NCBI GenBank assembly: GCA_035307765.1
Contig: DATGHU010000006.1
Coordinates: 1-64,000 of the forward strand
Reading direction: 5' to 3'
Length of the DNA stretch: 64,000 nucleotides
Origin: a bacterium
GTDB taxonomy: Bacteria > Sysuimicrobiota > Sysuimicrobiia > Sysuimicrobiales > Segetimicrobiaceae
This document shows, piece after piece, positions 33,581 through 42,782 of the stretch (the first letter of the stretch is position 1; each line of letters starts with the position of its first letter). A model generated the notes under the pieces. The model had not been told where the DNA came from. It saw nothing but the letters and a program-made list of their open reading frames with translations, and ran no database searches. Both the position numbers and the translations under genes were made by a program.

Positions 33581-35380
33581 TTAGGACACGCGGCGCCAAT
33601 CGGCGACGTTGGGCGTCGCGCTGTCGAATGGACTCATGTTGTTGCCTGTGTAGAGCGTCGCCGCTCGGGCCGCGACGATTTTCCGGTCAATGAGGGGCAC
33701 TTCGACAACCTGCTCGACCAGCAGGTCGTTCATGCGCCTCCAGAGATCTTCATTCTTCTGAGCATCCAGTTCGACCAACGCCTGTTCATACATCTGATTG
33801 TACTCGGCACTTTGCCAGCGCGTCACATTCTGACCGGACCAGCCATTCTCTTTTTGCGCAACCGACCGTGCAGGATCCCCGCTGTAGAACTGCGCCATAT
33901 AACCGCTCGGAAAGAGCGTGAAATTCACTGCATACATTTCGGCGTCATTGTAGAAGTGCAGGTACGTGTCATTATTGCCTGCGGAGATGCTGAAGAACGA
34001 GCCGGAGTCGAGCGCCTTGATTTGTGTCGATACTCCAATCTTGTCCCAGCCGGCCTTGATGATCTGTTGTTCTTTCTGCCGGAGTGAGTTGACGCTCGTC
34101 GTGAGCGTCAGTTGCAACTTGTCACCGTTCTTCACTCGGATGCCGTCCGGACCGCGCTGCCACCCCGAGGCATCGAGCAGCCGATTCGCTTCATTAAGAT
34201 CGAAGACGATCCGCGCATTTCTCGACGCATATCGGGTCGGCGTGGTGAGCACGTTTGCCGTGGCGGCGCCTTCTTCACCGTAGAGTTGCGACGCCATGGT
34301 CTGCCGATCGACGGCCAGGGCGAGCGCGCGTCTCACGCGGAGATCGGTCAGGATAGGGTGGGGAATGCCGAGCGCCGACCGCTGCCCGTTCCGTTCGGTG
34401 TTCGGATCTGTCATGTTGAAATAGACGCCTTCGAGGCTGGCGCCCGGAGCAGTCAGCAGTTTGCCCCGCCCGGAGTTCTCCATCGCCTGCAAGACCGGCC
34501 ATTCCACCTGGAGGCTCCACGCGAAATCGTACTCGCCCGTCTGAAAGACCGCACGTGCTGCGGAGACAGCATCCCCGCCTCCCTTCCACTGCACTTGACT
34601 AAAGGCCGGTTTTAGGGGCTCCCGATAGAACTCGTTGATCGAATAGACGATCAGGTCGCCCGGGGCAAACGAATCGACTTTGTACGGTCCGGTGCCGAAA
34701 CACTTCGTGTTGAAGGGCGCGCTGCGCGCCGACTCGTTCAGATACGCTTCCAGCGCGTGCCGCGGGAGAATTTGGCCCCTGTCGCCCACGAAGGGCTGAT
34801 ACCATGCCGGCGTCGGTTTGGCGAACGTGATCTTTACCGTGTTGGCGTCCAGGGCCTCGGCACGATCGATACTCGAATAGCTTGCGTACCAGGTCGCCTT
34901 GGTGCGCGTGTCGGTGATGAATTTATACGTGAAGACGACGTCATCCGCGGTAAACGGCTGACCGTCGGCCCACCGGATGCCGCGCTTGAGCCGATATGTC
35001 ACCGATCTGCCGTCCGGCGCCAGGCCGCCGTTCGCGCGGGTCGGCACCTCGGCCGCTAGCACCGGCGTAAACTGGCCCGCTGCATTCACCGTCAGGAGCG
35101 GTTCAGTGCACAACCGCGTCGCCTGGATCTCCTGATTGCCTTCGGCCAACTGGGCGTTCAAGATGTTCGGAGCCTGCCAGTAGAGTATCTTCAGAGTTCC
35201 ATCAGCGCCTCGTCTTTGCGGCTGAGCGGCTGCCGCCGGTCTCGAATCGATCGTGGACAGTAACGCCCCGCTCTCTGCGGCAGACAACCCAAGGGCGAGA
35301 AGTCGGACAATTGCCTCGCGGCGGCCGAGTCGGGCGTGTGCCACGTCGTTCTTTATGAGAGCGATGTCACGCTTTCTCAT
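33581..35380 (-). CDS. family-5 ABC solute-binding protein
   Basis: A 599-residue SBP_bac_5 protein. LGRREAIVRLLALGLSAA resembles a Tat or hydrophobic export signal, and a Pro/Ala linker follows. The core has VTYRLKRGIRWADGQPFTADDVVFTYK and RRALALAVDRQTM, typical of DppA/OppA. These proteins bind peptides or, in some cases, sugars and sugar acids. Only the dehydratase follows it, with no permease or ATPase, so partner subunits must come from elsewhere. GGGGGA precedes the ATG. It is divergent from the IclR regulator at 35559. Confidence 0.9.
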   Translation of the reverse strand: MRKRDIALIKNDVAHARLGRREAIVRLLALGLSAAESGALLSTIDSRPAAAAQPQRRGADGTLKILYWQAPNILNAQLAEGNQEIQATRLCTEPLLTVNAAGQFTPVLAAEVPTRANGGLAPDGRSVTYRLKRGIRWADGQPFTADDVVFTYKFITDTRTKATWYASYSSIDRAEALDANTVKITFAKPTPAWYQPFVGDRGQILPRHALEAYLNESARSAPFNTKCFGTGPYKVDSFAPGDLIVYSINEFYREPLKPAFSQVQWKGGGDAVSAARAVFQTGEYDFAWSLQVEWPVLQAMENSGRGKLLTAPGASLEGVYFNMTDPNTERNGQRSALGIPHPILTDLRVRRALALAVDRQTMASQLYGEEGAATANVLTTPTRYASRNARIVFDLNEANRLLDASGWQRGPDGIRVKNGDKLQLTLTTSVNSLRQKEQQIIKAGWDKIGVSTQIKALDSGSFFSISAGNNDTYLHFYNDAEMYAVNFTLFPSGYMAQFYSGDPARSVAQKENGWSGQNVTRWQSAEYNQMYEQALVELDAQKNEDLWRRMNDLLVEQVVEVPLIDRKIVAARAATLYTGNNMSPFDSATPNVADWRRVS

Positions 35381-35473
35381 CAGGGCGGTCCCCCCTCTTC
35401 GATCCCGGACGAGCTCGCTTCAGCGTCCACAGAGTTTGTTTCACCCCATCCGTTTTCCTTCACATGCTGTACG

Positions 35474-35489
35474 AATATGGTACGCTATT
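35474..35489. promoter_or_regulatory. palindromic operator candidate in the IclR control region
   Basis: AATATGGTACGCTATT is a 16-bp imperfect palindrome (AATA..GTAC..TATT). It lies between the divergent binding-protein and IclR genes, where an IclR dimer usually binds. Confidence 0.4.
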
Positions 35490-35558
35490 ATCGATTTTTG
35501 GTTTGGCGGTTTTATTATGGCTACGGTTGCTGGATTTGACAAGTGGGGGTGTTTTTTG

Positions 35559-36365
35559 ATGGGCCATGATCGAACATCTGTACGCAAAGGATTCGAGAGC
35601 CGTTCCACCGTCGACAGAACAGCAAGGCTACTTGCGGCTTTGGGTCGTGGGCATCCCAGCCGAGGCATGCCACTGAGTGCCATCTCTGCAGAGGCCAGCG
35701 TTCACAAGACCACCGCTCTACGACTCTTGAATAGCCTCGAGCACAACGGCTTGGTCGAGCGACAGTCGGACGGGCGCTTCCGTATCGGACTGGGCCTCGT
35801 GGACCTGGTTTCCGCGTACTTGGATGATCTCGATGTCGTCGAACAAGCGCGGTCGATGCTAGAGCAACTTGCGGCCGAGACGCTTGAGACCGTCCACTTG
35901 GGGATCCCGAGCCAATCCGAAGTCGTTTATGTTGACAAGGTCGAAAGCGCTCAGTCGTTACGAATGGTGTCGCACATTGGGACACGCAGTCCGCTCTATT
36001 GCACAGCGTTGGGAAAAGCTATCCTCGCGCAAGCGGGAGAAGGTTACTTGTCAACCGTGATCGCGGCGGGGTTGGAGAGACACACGACGCACACATTGGC
36101 CACCGGCGATGCGTTGCGCGCAGATCTGACTGCAGTGAGGTCGCGCGGTTACGCTATCGATCGCGAGGAGTACAGAGAGGGCATTTGCTGCGTGGCGGCC
36201 GAGGTCAGGGAACGCCGTGGTCAAGTGGTGGCGGCGCTTAGCGTGTCTGGCCCATCGATCCGCATGGATCAAGCGGCCCAATTGCGCATCGGAATTGCTG
36301 TGCGACGTGCCGCAGACGAGATTTCGCGGCGGCTAGGGTATCAACCGGTGAGGGTATCACCGTAA
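35559..36365 (+). CDS. IclR-family transcriptional regulator
   Basis: About 268 residues from the ATG at 35559, chosen because GGGGGT precedes it and the regulator domain follows; an ATG at 35517 and longer in-frame extensions lack support. The HTH reads GMPLSAISAEASVHKTTALR and the effector domain has GTRSPLYCTALGKAILAQ and GYAIDREEYREGICCVAAEV. It faces the binding protein/dehydratase operon and probably responds to a sugar acid or its breakdown product. Confidence 0.9.
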   Translation: MGHDRTSVRKGFESRSTVDRTARLLAALGRGHPSRGMPLSAISAEASVHKTTALRLLNSLEHNGLVERQSDGRFRIGLGLVDLVSAYLDDLDVVEQARSMLEQLAAETLETVHLGIPSQSEVVYVDKVESAQSLRMVSHIGTRSPLYCTALGKAILAQAGEGYLSTVIAAGLERHTTHTLATGDALRADLTAVRSRGYAIDREEYREGICCVAAEVRERRGQVVAALSVSGPSIRMDQAAQLRIGIAVRRAADEISRRLGYQPVRVSP

Positions 36366-36625
36366 CCGACTACGAAGACTTGGGCGAGCCGCAGATCGAA
36401 CCTGCCAACTGTGCGTCGACAAACCGCATCCGCGGGAGTAATTAGCCGGATGTTCTTCAGAGGTGGAGCGTCGACAAGTCTTGTGCAAGAGCCGCAGTAT
36501 CAACATCATTCAACTCCGGTGTCGGAGGTATCATCCAAGCCTCGCACAGGCCTGCCCAAGCCAGCGCGGCCTTCCATGCCGAGGGGACCGTTCCACGTCT
36601 GCAAGCCACGATAGACGAAGCTAGC

Positions 36626-36766
36626 CATGAGAACCGGCGGAAGAGGGTAAGGCCGGATCAGCTGAGGCCCCTTTGTCCGAACTGTCATCGCATGGTCCAC
36701 CGCGAACAGCCATTTCTGACGGTGCAAAAATTTAGATCGATCTTGCGCCGAACGCCCGCTGGATAA
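36626..36766 (+). pseudogene. C-terminal tail of an HNH endonuclease
   Basis: This frame encodes RRKRVRPDQLRPLCPNCHRM followed by VHRE, a variable tail and a stop. LRPLCPNCHxMVHR is the signature end of HNH nuclease domains. The upstream part, including the first zinc knuckle, is missing in all frames, so only the tail survives. It lies in the integration scar ending at the tRNA half. The 36366-36625 interval before it shows nothing else. Confidence 0.55.
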
Positions 36767-36843
36767 ATGGAGCTACTGCGATCCGCTCCGCGCACGGCTA
36801 TGACCGTATCTCTCCGGCCCGTCTCTGGTGGATTCCCCAGCTC

Positions 36844-37782
36844 TCAGAGCTTAGGGTGCAGTGGATACCCATCCGGTCCGATCGGGCTGTCGCTCATCCT
36901 GATCAACTCCCAGCGGATGCGCCCGCCGCACAGGGGACATTCAGCGAAGTAGACTTCGCGCTTCTCACAACCAGACCCAGCATACGTCGGTATTCGGTAC
37001 CGACACGCTGCGCAATTGTGGATGGGCAAGGTATCGGGATCGTTCAGGTACAGATCCGCAACCACTCTGGGCAAGGCCAGGGGCCCGCCCCACTCCTGCG
37101 CAAGGATGTGGTAGACGATCCGCGCCAGGTTGCACCGGCCGGTCCGCTCCCGTGGCCAGTTCCCGCTCGCGAACACATCGAGGACGATCGCGACGTGCTC
37201 CGGGTCCATTGTGGGAAAAAGCGCTTGCCAGGTGGGCAAGTCCTCAACAGCCCTGCGGACCGCCGCGGGATCTCCGCTGCCCATAACTCCCAGCAGCCGC
37301 TCCCGGAGGGCTGGACCCAGCGGCCGAGGTATCCCGGGGTTAAGGCGGGCTTCCACCTTGTCCAACCGGTGGACCAGACGGCTATGCCCGATCGTTCGCA
37401 TCGCAGACTTGGGGCAGCGCCTCCAGCCGCTGGAGCCGCTCTCGCATGCCTCCGCCGCAACCTCAATTCCGGACACCCGGGCACCGAAGTGCGGGCCGCA
37501 GGCGTCGTTCTCGAATATGTCCTTGGGACCCAGGACCGGCTTGACCTCGAAACGGCCTCCACCCCGGCCTGCTGGAGGTCGGCGACGACGGCGTCGACCA
37601 TACAGCGCCGGGCCGATCGATAGGCTGTGTTGAACTCGGGGTTCTGTAGCCAGCGCCGAAGCGTGCTTTCGCCTTACACCACACCGAGTGGCCGCAGCCG
37701 TAAAAGTCGATTCGATCAATAGCGAGGCGATGGCCTGTTCCTGCTTGCGAGTCAACTTCTCGCCGTGACCATTCATCTGCAT
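36844..37782 (-). pseudogene. frameshifted phage-type HTH/zinc-ribbon protein
   Basis: The N-terminus (KLTRKQEQAIASLLIESTF then TAAATRCGV) matches phage-associated HTH proteins that continue ..ESTLRRWLQNPEF. That continuation (ESTLRRWLQNPEFNTAYRSA) is present at about 37600-37672, but in a different reading frame. A third frame holds MRERLQRLEALPQ, and the original frame resumes with LVHRLDKVEARLNP. The C-terminal part has two CxxC pairs (NCAAC and ECPLCGG) of a zinc ribbon. At least two indels are needed to restore it, so the gene is decayed or contains assembly errors. Confidence 0.7.
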
Positions 37783-38009
37783 TCACCTGCTGCCGGAGGT
37801 CGGGGCTCCCCCAAGTCTTGTGATGGGAAATGCCAACTTCCTGCTAGAAGTTCGGCGCTCACGAGGCGGGAATCTGCTACCGGTTTGCTACCGGACCTGG
37901 CGGCAGAGGGGTGGAGAGGACGGCGGAGGGCGGCAGTCGCGCTTGCCGGAAAAGTTGGAGGAGGCGGACCAGCGCACGACACGGCAAAGGGCGACAAAGA
38001 GGGGAGCCG
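37783..38009. other. junction between phage relic and tRNA half
   Basis: A Gly/Arg-rich plus-strand frame at 37820-38017 could be the very end of an integrase gene, as often found next to tRNA attachment sites, but no Tyr-recombinase motif is present. I see no other gene. Confidence 0.3.
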
Positions 38010-38055
38010 ACTCGTAATGCGCAGGTCAACGGTTCGAATCCGTTCGCCGGCTCCA
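38010..38055 (+). other. 3' half of tRNA-Thr(CGT), probable attachment site
   Basis: The sequence runs from the anticodon loop (CTCGTAA, anticodon CGT) through the T-arm (AACGG-TTCGAAT-CCGTT) to an encoded CCA. The matching 5' acceptor strand and D-arm are absent upstream, so no cloverleaf can form. A 3' tRNA half next to phage relics is the classic footprint of tRNA-targeted integration. Confidence 0.75.
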
Positions 38056-38408
38056 TATTATCAACGGTTTCCGCGAGGCATCTCCGCTCAGTGGGCCGCT
38101 GGTCTTACTTGCAAGCTCCTAGCAACCCCTGCCGCTGCATCTCAGAGATGCCCTGAGTATGAGTCGCCAGTGTAAACGCTGGGACACTGTGGCGTAGTCG
38201 GTATGCAACAGTTCTTGGGTCTACATTCGCGGCTACCGAGGTAGACTCCCGGCGGATCATGATTGTGCGGCGCAGACCCCCCATCCCAACGGAGGGGTCG
38301 GCCAAACACGCAGGGGATGCTAAGGCGCCACAGAAGTTCACCTTGGCAATGATCGCGCCCCGCCGACCACCCGACCGATGCCGTGGCGGATCCAGGAGGA
38401 ACGCGACC

Positions 38409-39980
38409 GTGTTGCGCATGCGTCTTGCTTGCCTGCTCGTCCTCGTCCTGGCCTTAGCCGTCGCGGCCCCCAGCGTGGGGGCACCGATTCGCGGCGGGAC
38501 GCTGAATCTGGTGACCGACTCCGATCCGCCGTCGCTCGATCCACACAAGACACCCTCGGGGGTGTTCGTCCACGCCCTGCTCTACGACACGCTCGTCACC
38601 GCCGACAAGAACACGGGTAACTTCATCCCGGAGCTAGCCGACTCTTGGACCATCGGCGCCGACGGCCGCGTGATTACGTTCAAGCTGCACCCCGGGGTGA
38701 GATTCCACGACGGCACGCCGTTCAACTCACAGGCCGTGCGGGCTACGATCGAGCGGTTGATCAATCCGCAGACGGCCGCGCCGGGTTCCAGTTGGATTGG
38801 CCCGATCGACCGGGTGGAGACCCCGGACGACTTGACGGCCAGATTCGTGTTCAAGCAGCCCTACGCGCCCATCTTCTCGTCGCTCCGCATCGTTTTCCTC
38901 GGCATGCTGTCCCCGGCCGCCATCGCCAAGCTCGGCCCGAACTACGGGCAGACGCCCGTCGGGGCCGGCCCATACAAGTTCCGGCAGTGGATCCCCGGCG
39001 ACCGGATCGTGCTGGACCGCGATCCCGACTACGCGTGGGCCCCGAAGTTCTACAAGAACCGCGGGGCACCCTACGTCGATTCGGTCGTGACGCGCATCAT
39101 CCCCGATGAATCGACCCGGGTGATCGCGTTCCAGCGCGGCGATCTCGACGTCCTGCCGGCGACGCCGGCGGCTCAAGCTCAGCAGCTGATCGCCAGCGGC
39201 AAGTACCAGGTGTTCCGGACGCCGCAGGACGGGGGTCTGTACCTCGGGCTGAACGTCACGAAGCCGATCTTCTCCGACATCCGGGTGCGCCAGGCGCTCG
39301 GCTGGGCGATCAACCGGGACGAGGTCGTCGACTACGCGCTCGAGAAGCTCGCGGTGCCCATGGACAGCCCGCTGGCGCCCACGATCTGGGGATACGCGAA
39401 GGGCCTCAAGAACGCGTATCACTACGATCCCGACCGCGCGCGCCGGCTGCTCGCGGAAGCGGGGTGGAAACCGGGCCCGGACGGTATCTTCCAGAAGGCC
39501 GGCCAGCCGCTCGCCTTCACGGTCTGGACGTACCCGCTGGAAACGAATGTCCGGATCGCCGTCGTCGTCCAGACCCAACTCAAGAAAGCCGGTGTGAGGA
39601 TGAACATCGAGCAGATCGAACCCGCCGCCCTGCTCGCGCGCACGGCCTCGGGCGCGCAGGACGCGATCCTCATCAGTTACGGCTGGCCCGACGCGGATAT
39701 CCTGTACTACTTCTTTAACAGCGGCCGGATGGCCAGCACCAACCGGGTGCACTTTTCCAACCCGGACGTCGACCGTCTGCTGAACGAGGGTCGGGTGACC
39801 GTGGACCCCGCGAAGCGTCTCGAGGTGTACCGGCAGCTCCAGGAGACCCTGCTCGAACAGGCGCCGTGGATCCCGATCGCGAGTCCTTACACGATCACGC
39901 TTGCGCAGCCGTGGGTCCACGACTTCTATGAGGACAAGTACGGCGACTTGCTCACCGACGATACCTATATCCAGAAGTAG
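38409..39980 (+). CDS. family-5 ABC solute-binding protein
   Basis: A 523-residue SBP_bac_5 protein. The GTG at 38409 follows AGGAGGAA and begins a signal peptide (LRMRLACLLVLVLALAVAA) ending at SVGA. The mature protein has FKLHPGVRFHDGTPFNSQAV and RQALGWAINRDEVV, the peptide/dipeptide-binding pattern. It is the first gene of a three-gene module with DppB and DppC homologues and lies eight bases before the permease. No ATPase follows. Confidence 0.92.
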   Translation: MLRMRLACLLVLVLALAVAAPSVGAPIRGGTLNLVTDSDPPSLDPHKTPSGVFVHALLYDTLVTADKNTGNFIPELADSWTIGADGRVITFKLHPGVRFHDGTPFNSQAVRATIERLINPQTAAPGSSWIGPIDRVETPDDLTARFVFKQPYAPIFSSLRIVFLGMLSPAAIAKLGPNYGQTPVGAGPYKFRQWIPGDRIVLDRDPDYAWAPKFYKNRGAPYVDSVVTRIIPDESTRVIAFQRGDLDVLPATPAAQAQQLIASGKYQVFRTPQDGGLYLGLNVTKPIFSDIRVRQALGWAINRDEVVDYALEKLAVPMDSPLAPTIWGYAKGLKNAYHYDPDRARRLLAEAGWKPGPDGIFQKAGQPLAFTVWTYPLETNVRIAVVVQTQLKKAGVRMNIEQIEPAALLARTASGAQDAILISYGWPDADILYYFFNSGRMASTNRVHFSNPDVDRLLNEGRVTVDPAKRLEVYRQLQETLLEQAPWIPIASPYTITLAQPWVHDFYEDKYGDLLTDDTYIQK

Positions 39981-39988
39981 CCGCCGCC

Positions 39989-40909
39989 GTGCACCGGTAC
40001 ATCGCCCAGCGGCTCCTGCAGCTCGTGCCGGTGCTGCTGAGCGTCTCGATCCTCGTGTTTCTCATGATCCACCTCGTACCGGGGGACCCGGTGCAGGTGA
40101 TGCTCCAGGATTACGGGTCCGCCGAGCAGGCCCAAGCCCTCCGGCACACGCTCGGGCTCGACCGACCGCTCCCCCTTCAGTTCGGGCTCTTCGTGTGGCG
40201 TCTGGCCCACGGTGACCTGGGGAGGTCGATCCGCACCGGCCGGCCGGTCGCCTCCGAGATCGCGCTCCGGCTGCCCTACACGCTCCGGCTCACGGCGGCC
40301 AGCATGGTCGTCGCGATCGCGCTCGGCCTCGTGTTCGGCACCCTCGCCGCGATCCACCACCGCCGCCTCCTCGACTACGCCGCGACGGTCGTCGCGCTGG
40401 CCGGGATCTCGCTCCCCAGCTTCTGGTTCGGGCTGGTGCTGATCCTGATCTTCTCATACTACCTGCGCTGGCTGCCGCCGGCGGGCGCCGACACCGCCGG
40501 AAGTCTGATCCTCCCGGCCGTCACGCTCGGGACCGGGGCGGCGTCGATCATCGCCCGCCTGTGTCGGAGCAGTCTGCTGGAGGTGCTGCGGCAGGAGTTC
40601 ATTCGCACGGCGCGGGCCAAAGGCGCGGGCGAGCTGCGGGTGCTGTACCGGCACGGCCTGCGGAACGCCCTGATCCCGATGCTGTCGATCGTCGGGCTAC
40701 AGTTCGCCGGGCTCCTCGGTGGGGCGGTCATCGTCGAATCGGTCTTCGGGTGGCCCGGGCTCGGCCGCCTCGCCGTGGACGCGATCTTCAACCGGGACAT
40801 CCCGGTGATCCAGGGGGTCGTTCTCGTCGCCGCCGCAATCTTCGTCGCCGTCAACCTCTGCGTGGATCTCCTGTACGCTCTCGTCGACCCGAGAATCCGC
40901 TACGTCTGA
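39989..40909 (+). CDS. DppB-type ABC permease
   Basis: A 306-residue permease of the DppB/OppB family. It begins MHRYIAQRLLQLVPVLLSVS, the family start, with LVPGDPVQVM, then DLGRSIRTGRPVASEIALRL. The cytoplasmic loop is FIRTARAKGAGELRVLYRHG. Six membrane segments are visible. The GTG follows the binding-protein stop by eight bases. Forms a heterodimer with the DppC homologue at 40995. Confidence 0.93.
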   Translation: MHRYIAQRLLQLVPVLLSVSILVFLMIHLVPGDPVQVMLQDYGSAEQAQALRHTLGLDRPLPLQFGLFVWRLAHGDLGRSIRTGRPVASEIALRLPYTLRLTAASMVVAIALGLVFGTLAAIHHRRLLDYAATVVALAGISLPSFWFGLVLILIFSYYLRWLPPAGADTAGSLILPAVTLGTGAASIIARLCRSSLLEVLRQEFIRTARAKGAGELRVLYRHGLRNALIPMLSIVGLQFAGLLGGAVIVESVFGWPGLGRLAVDAIFNRDIPVIQGVVLVAAAIFVAVNLCVDLLYALVDPRIRYV

Positions 40910-40994
40910 GGCCGCCGGCAGCGCCCCGCCGGTCCGGACGCTGTCGCACGGGGCGATCGGCCTCCGGCGGGTCGCCCGCCACCGCGGCGCCATC

Positions 40995-41777
40995 GTGGGG
41001 GCCTTCCTGATCGTCGGCCTGCTGCTCGGCGCCCTCCTGGCGCCGTACGTCGCCCGCTACGATCCGACCGCGCCGCACTTCAATCTGAGGCTGCAACCGC
41101 CGTCCGCCGCATTTCCCCTCGGTACCGATTCCTTCGGCCGCGATATCCTGAGCCGGCTGGTGTACGGGGGGCGCATCTCGCTCACGGTGGGCGCGATCTC
41201 AGTGGTCATCTCGTTTGCCGTGGGGGTGCCGCTCGGCATCGCGGCCGGGTACTACGGCGGCCGCCTGGACGATGTGATCATGCGGACCGTCGACGTCTGG
41301 CTCGCGTTTCCGGGCCTGCTGCTGGCGATCGGGATCGTCGCGGTGCTCGGCCCGGGCCTTCAAAACGTCTTGCTCGCCATCGGCATCTCCGGCGTGCCCG
41401 GCGTCTGCCGGCTCGTTCGCGGGTCGGTGCTGCCGGTCAAGGAGGAGGCCTATGTCGAGGTTGCGCGGGCCGTGGGGGGAAGCGAGGGGCGGATCATCAG
41501 GGTGCACATCCTCCCCAACGTGCTCGCGCCCGTCGTGGTGCTGCTGACGCTGCGGCTGGGCACGGCGATCCTGACCGGAGTGGGGCTCAGTTTCCTCGGG
41601 CTCGGCGTGCAGCCCCCCGCCGCCGAGTGGGGGGCCATGGTCTCGGAGGGCCGGGCTTACTTACAACAGGCGTGGTGGGTGTCCACGATCCCGGGCATCG
41701 CGATCTTCCTCAGCGTGATGGGCGTCAACGTGCTCGGCGACGGGCTGCGGGACGCCCTGGATCCCCGGCTGCACTGA
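40995..41777 (+). CDS. DppC-type ABC permease, start uncertain
   Basis: At least 260 residues from the GTG at 40995. The frame stays open upstream through LRRVARHRGA, which resembles the normal DppC N-terminus, but no ATG, GTG or TTG is found there, so a non-standard start or an earlier indel is possible. Diagnostic parts are FPLGTDSFGRDILSRLVYG and the EAA-like loop EVARAVGGSEGRIIRVHILP. The last gene of the module; the next gene is convergent. No ATPase genes follow. Confidence 0.88.
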   Translation: MGAFLIVGLLLGALLAPYVARYDPTAPHFNLRLQPPSAAFPLGTDSFGRDILSRLVYGGRISLTVGAISVVISFAVGVPLGIAAGYYGGRLDDVIMRTVDVWLAFPGLLLAIGIVAVLGPGLQNVLLAIGISGVPGVCRLVRGSVLPVKEEAYVEVARAVGGSEGRIIRVHILPNVLAPVVVLLTLRLGTAILTGVGLSFLGLGVQPPAAEWGAMVSEGRAYLQQAWWVSTIPGIAIFLSVMGVNVLGDGLRDALDPRLH

Positions 41778-41861
41778 GGGCGGCCGCCCACTTGCGGTGT
41801 CGATTACACCCGCGCTGGCCGTACAGGCGCCGCACCGGGCGGATTGGGCGGCGACGATCGC

Positions 41862-42782
41862 CTACGTGTTGGGCGTGGACGGGCGCCGGCTAATGTAGAC
41901 ATGGCTGGACACGGCGGCCATGATGATCGTTCCGCCGATCCAGGTCGGCACCGGCGGGACCTCGCGAAACGCCAGCCAGACCCAAAGCGGTCCGAGTGGC
42001 ACTTCCGCGGCTTGGATGAGTGCCGTCTCGGTTGCGGAGATCAGCCGCGCGCCAAGCGTGAGCAGCAGAAGGCCGAGACCGAACTGCGTTACGCCGAACA
42101 GGCCAAGATACAACATGTTTATTGGACCGGCGGTGCCCGGGTGGGCCAGCGGCCACACAAACACCGGACACAGAAGGGCGGAGAGGCTCGCGGCCGCCAG
42201 CATTGGGGTCTCACGATGGCGCCTGATGATCAGCATCACGCCGGCCATGCACAGCGCCATCCCGAACGCGAGCAGGTCCCCGGCGAGGTGTCCTTCGCGC
42301 ACCGATCCGCCGACCATGATCATGGTGCCCAACAGCGCGACCGCGCTTGCCAGCAAGGTGTTCCAGCGTTCGCGCTCTCGGAGCCACAACCATCCCAGCG
42401 CCGCCGCCAGGAACGGCGTCGTCGCGTTCATGATCATGACATCCGCGACCGAAGTGCGTCGGAAGGCGTTGATGTACATGATGGTGGCGAACGTCGAGAG
42501 GCACGCCGCGGTCACGCCCGGCACGCCGATGCCGCGGACGATGTCGACGGCCCGACGGCCGTAGCGCCACACGATCACGATGGCGATGAACGCGCCCGCG
42601 AAGATGCCCCGCCAGAACAGGATCGTCCATGGGTCAAGCGGGATCAGCCGGGTGTAGAAGCCGGAGGTGCTGTAGGCGACGGCGGAGGCGAGGTTTAGCG
42701 CGATGCCAAGCCAATGGTGGGGGGCGCCCCCGGCGGCGGGAAGGCCGGCGCGCGAGTCTACCGCAGGTGCTGCGCGAGCCAC
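41862..42782 (-). CDS. DMT/EamA-family transporter
   Basis: About 307 residues from a GTG at 42782 that overlaps the end of the upstream peroxiredoxin gene. Ten hydrophobic segments form two EamA repeats; the first includes WTILFWRGIFAGAFIAIVIV and the second begins near HLAGDLLAFGMALCMAGVML. Segments such as TSVADVMIMNATTPFLAAAL are typical of drug/metabolite exporters. Substrate unknown; exporters of this family often handle amino acids or small metabolites. A longer upstream in-frame extension has no start support. Confidence 0.8.
   Translation of the reverse strand: MARAAPAVDSRAGLPAAGGAPHHWLGIALNLASAVAYSTSGFYTRLIPLDPWTILFWRGIFAGAFIAIVIVWRYGRRAVDIVRGIGVPGVTAACLSTFATIMYINAFRRTSVADVMIMNATTPFLAAALGWLWLRERERWNTLLASAVALLGTMIMVGGSVREGHLAGDLLAFGMALCMAGVMLIIRRHRETPMLAAASLSALLCPVFVWPLAHPGTAGPINMLYLGLFGVTQFGLGLLLLTLGARLISATETALIQAAEVPLGPLWVWLAFREVPPVPTWIGGTIIMAAVSSHVYISRRPSTPNT

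Noticed and set aside
38010-38055. A complete tRNA gene
   Set aside because: Only the 3' half is present; upstream sequence cannot pair to form acceptor, D or anticodon stems.
38727-39920. A 397-codon minus-strand frame opposite the binding-protein gene at 38409
   Set aside because: Antisense of a clear SBP_bac_5 gene in GC-rich DNA; His/Arg/Gly/Val-biased composition indicates a shadow frame.
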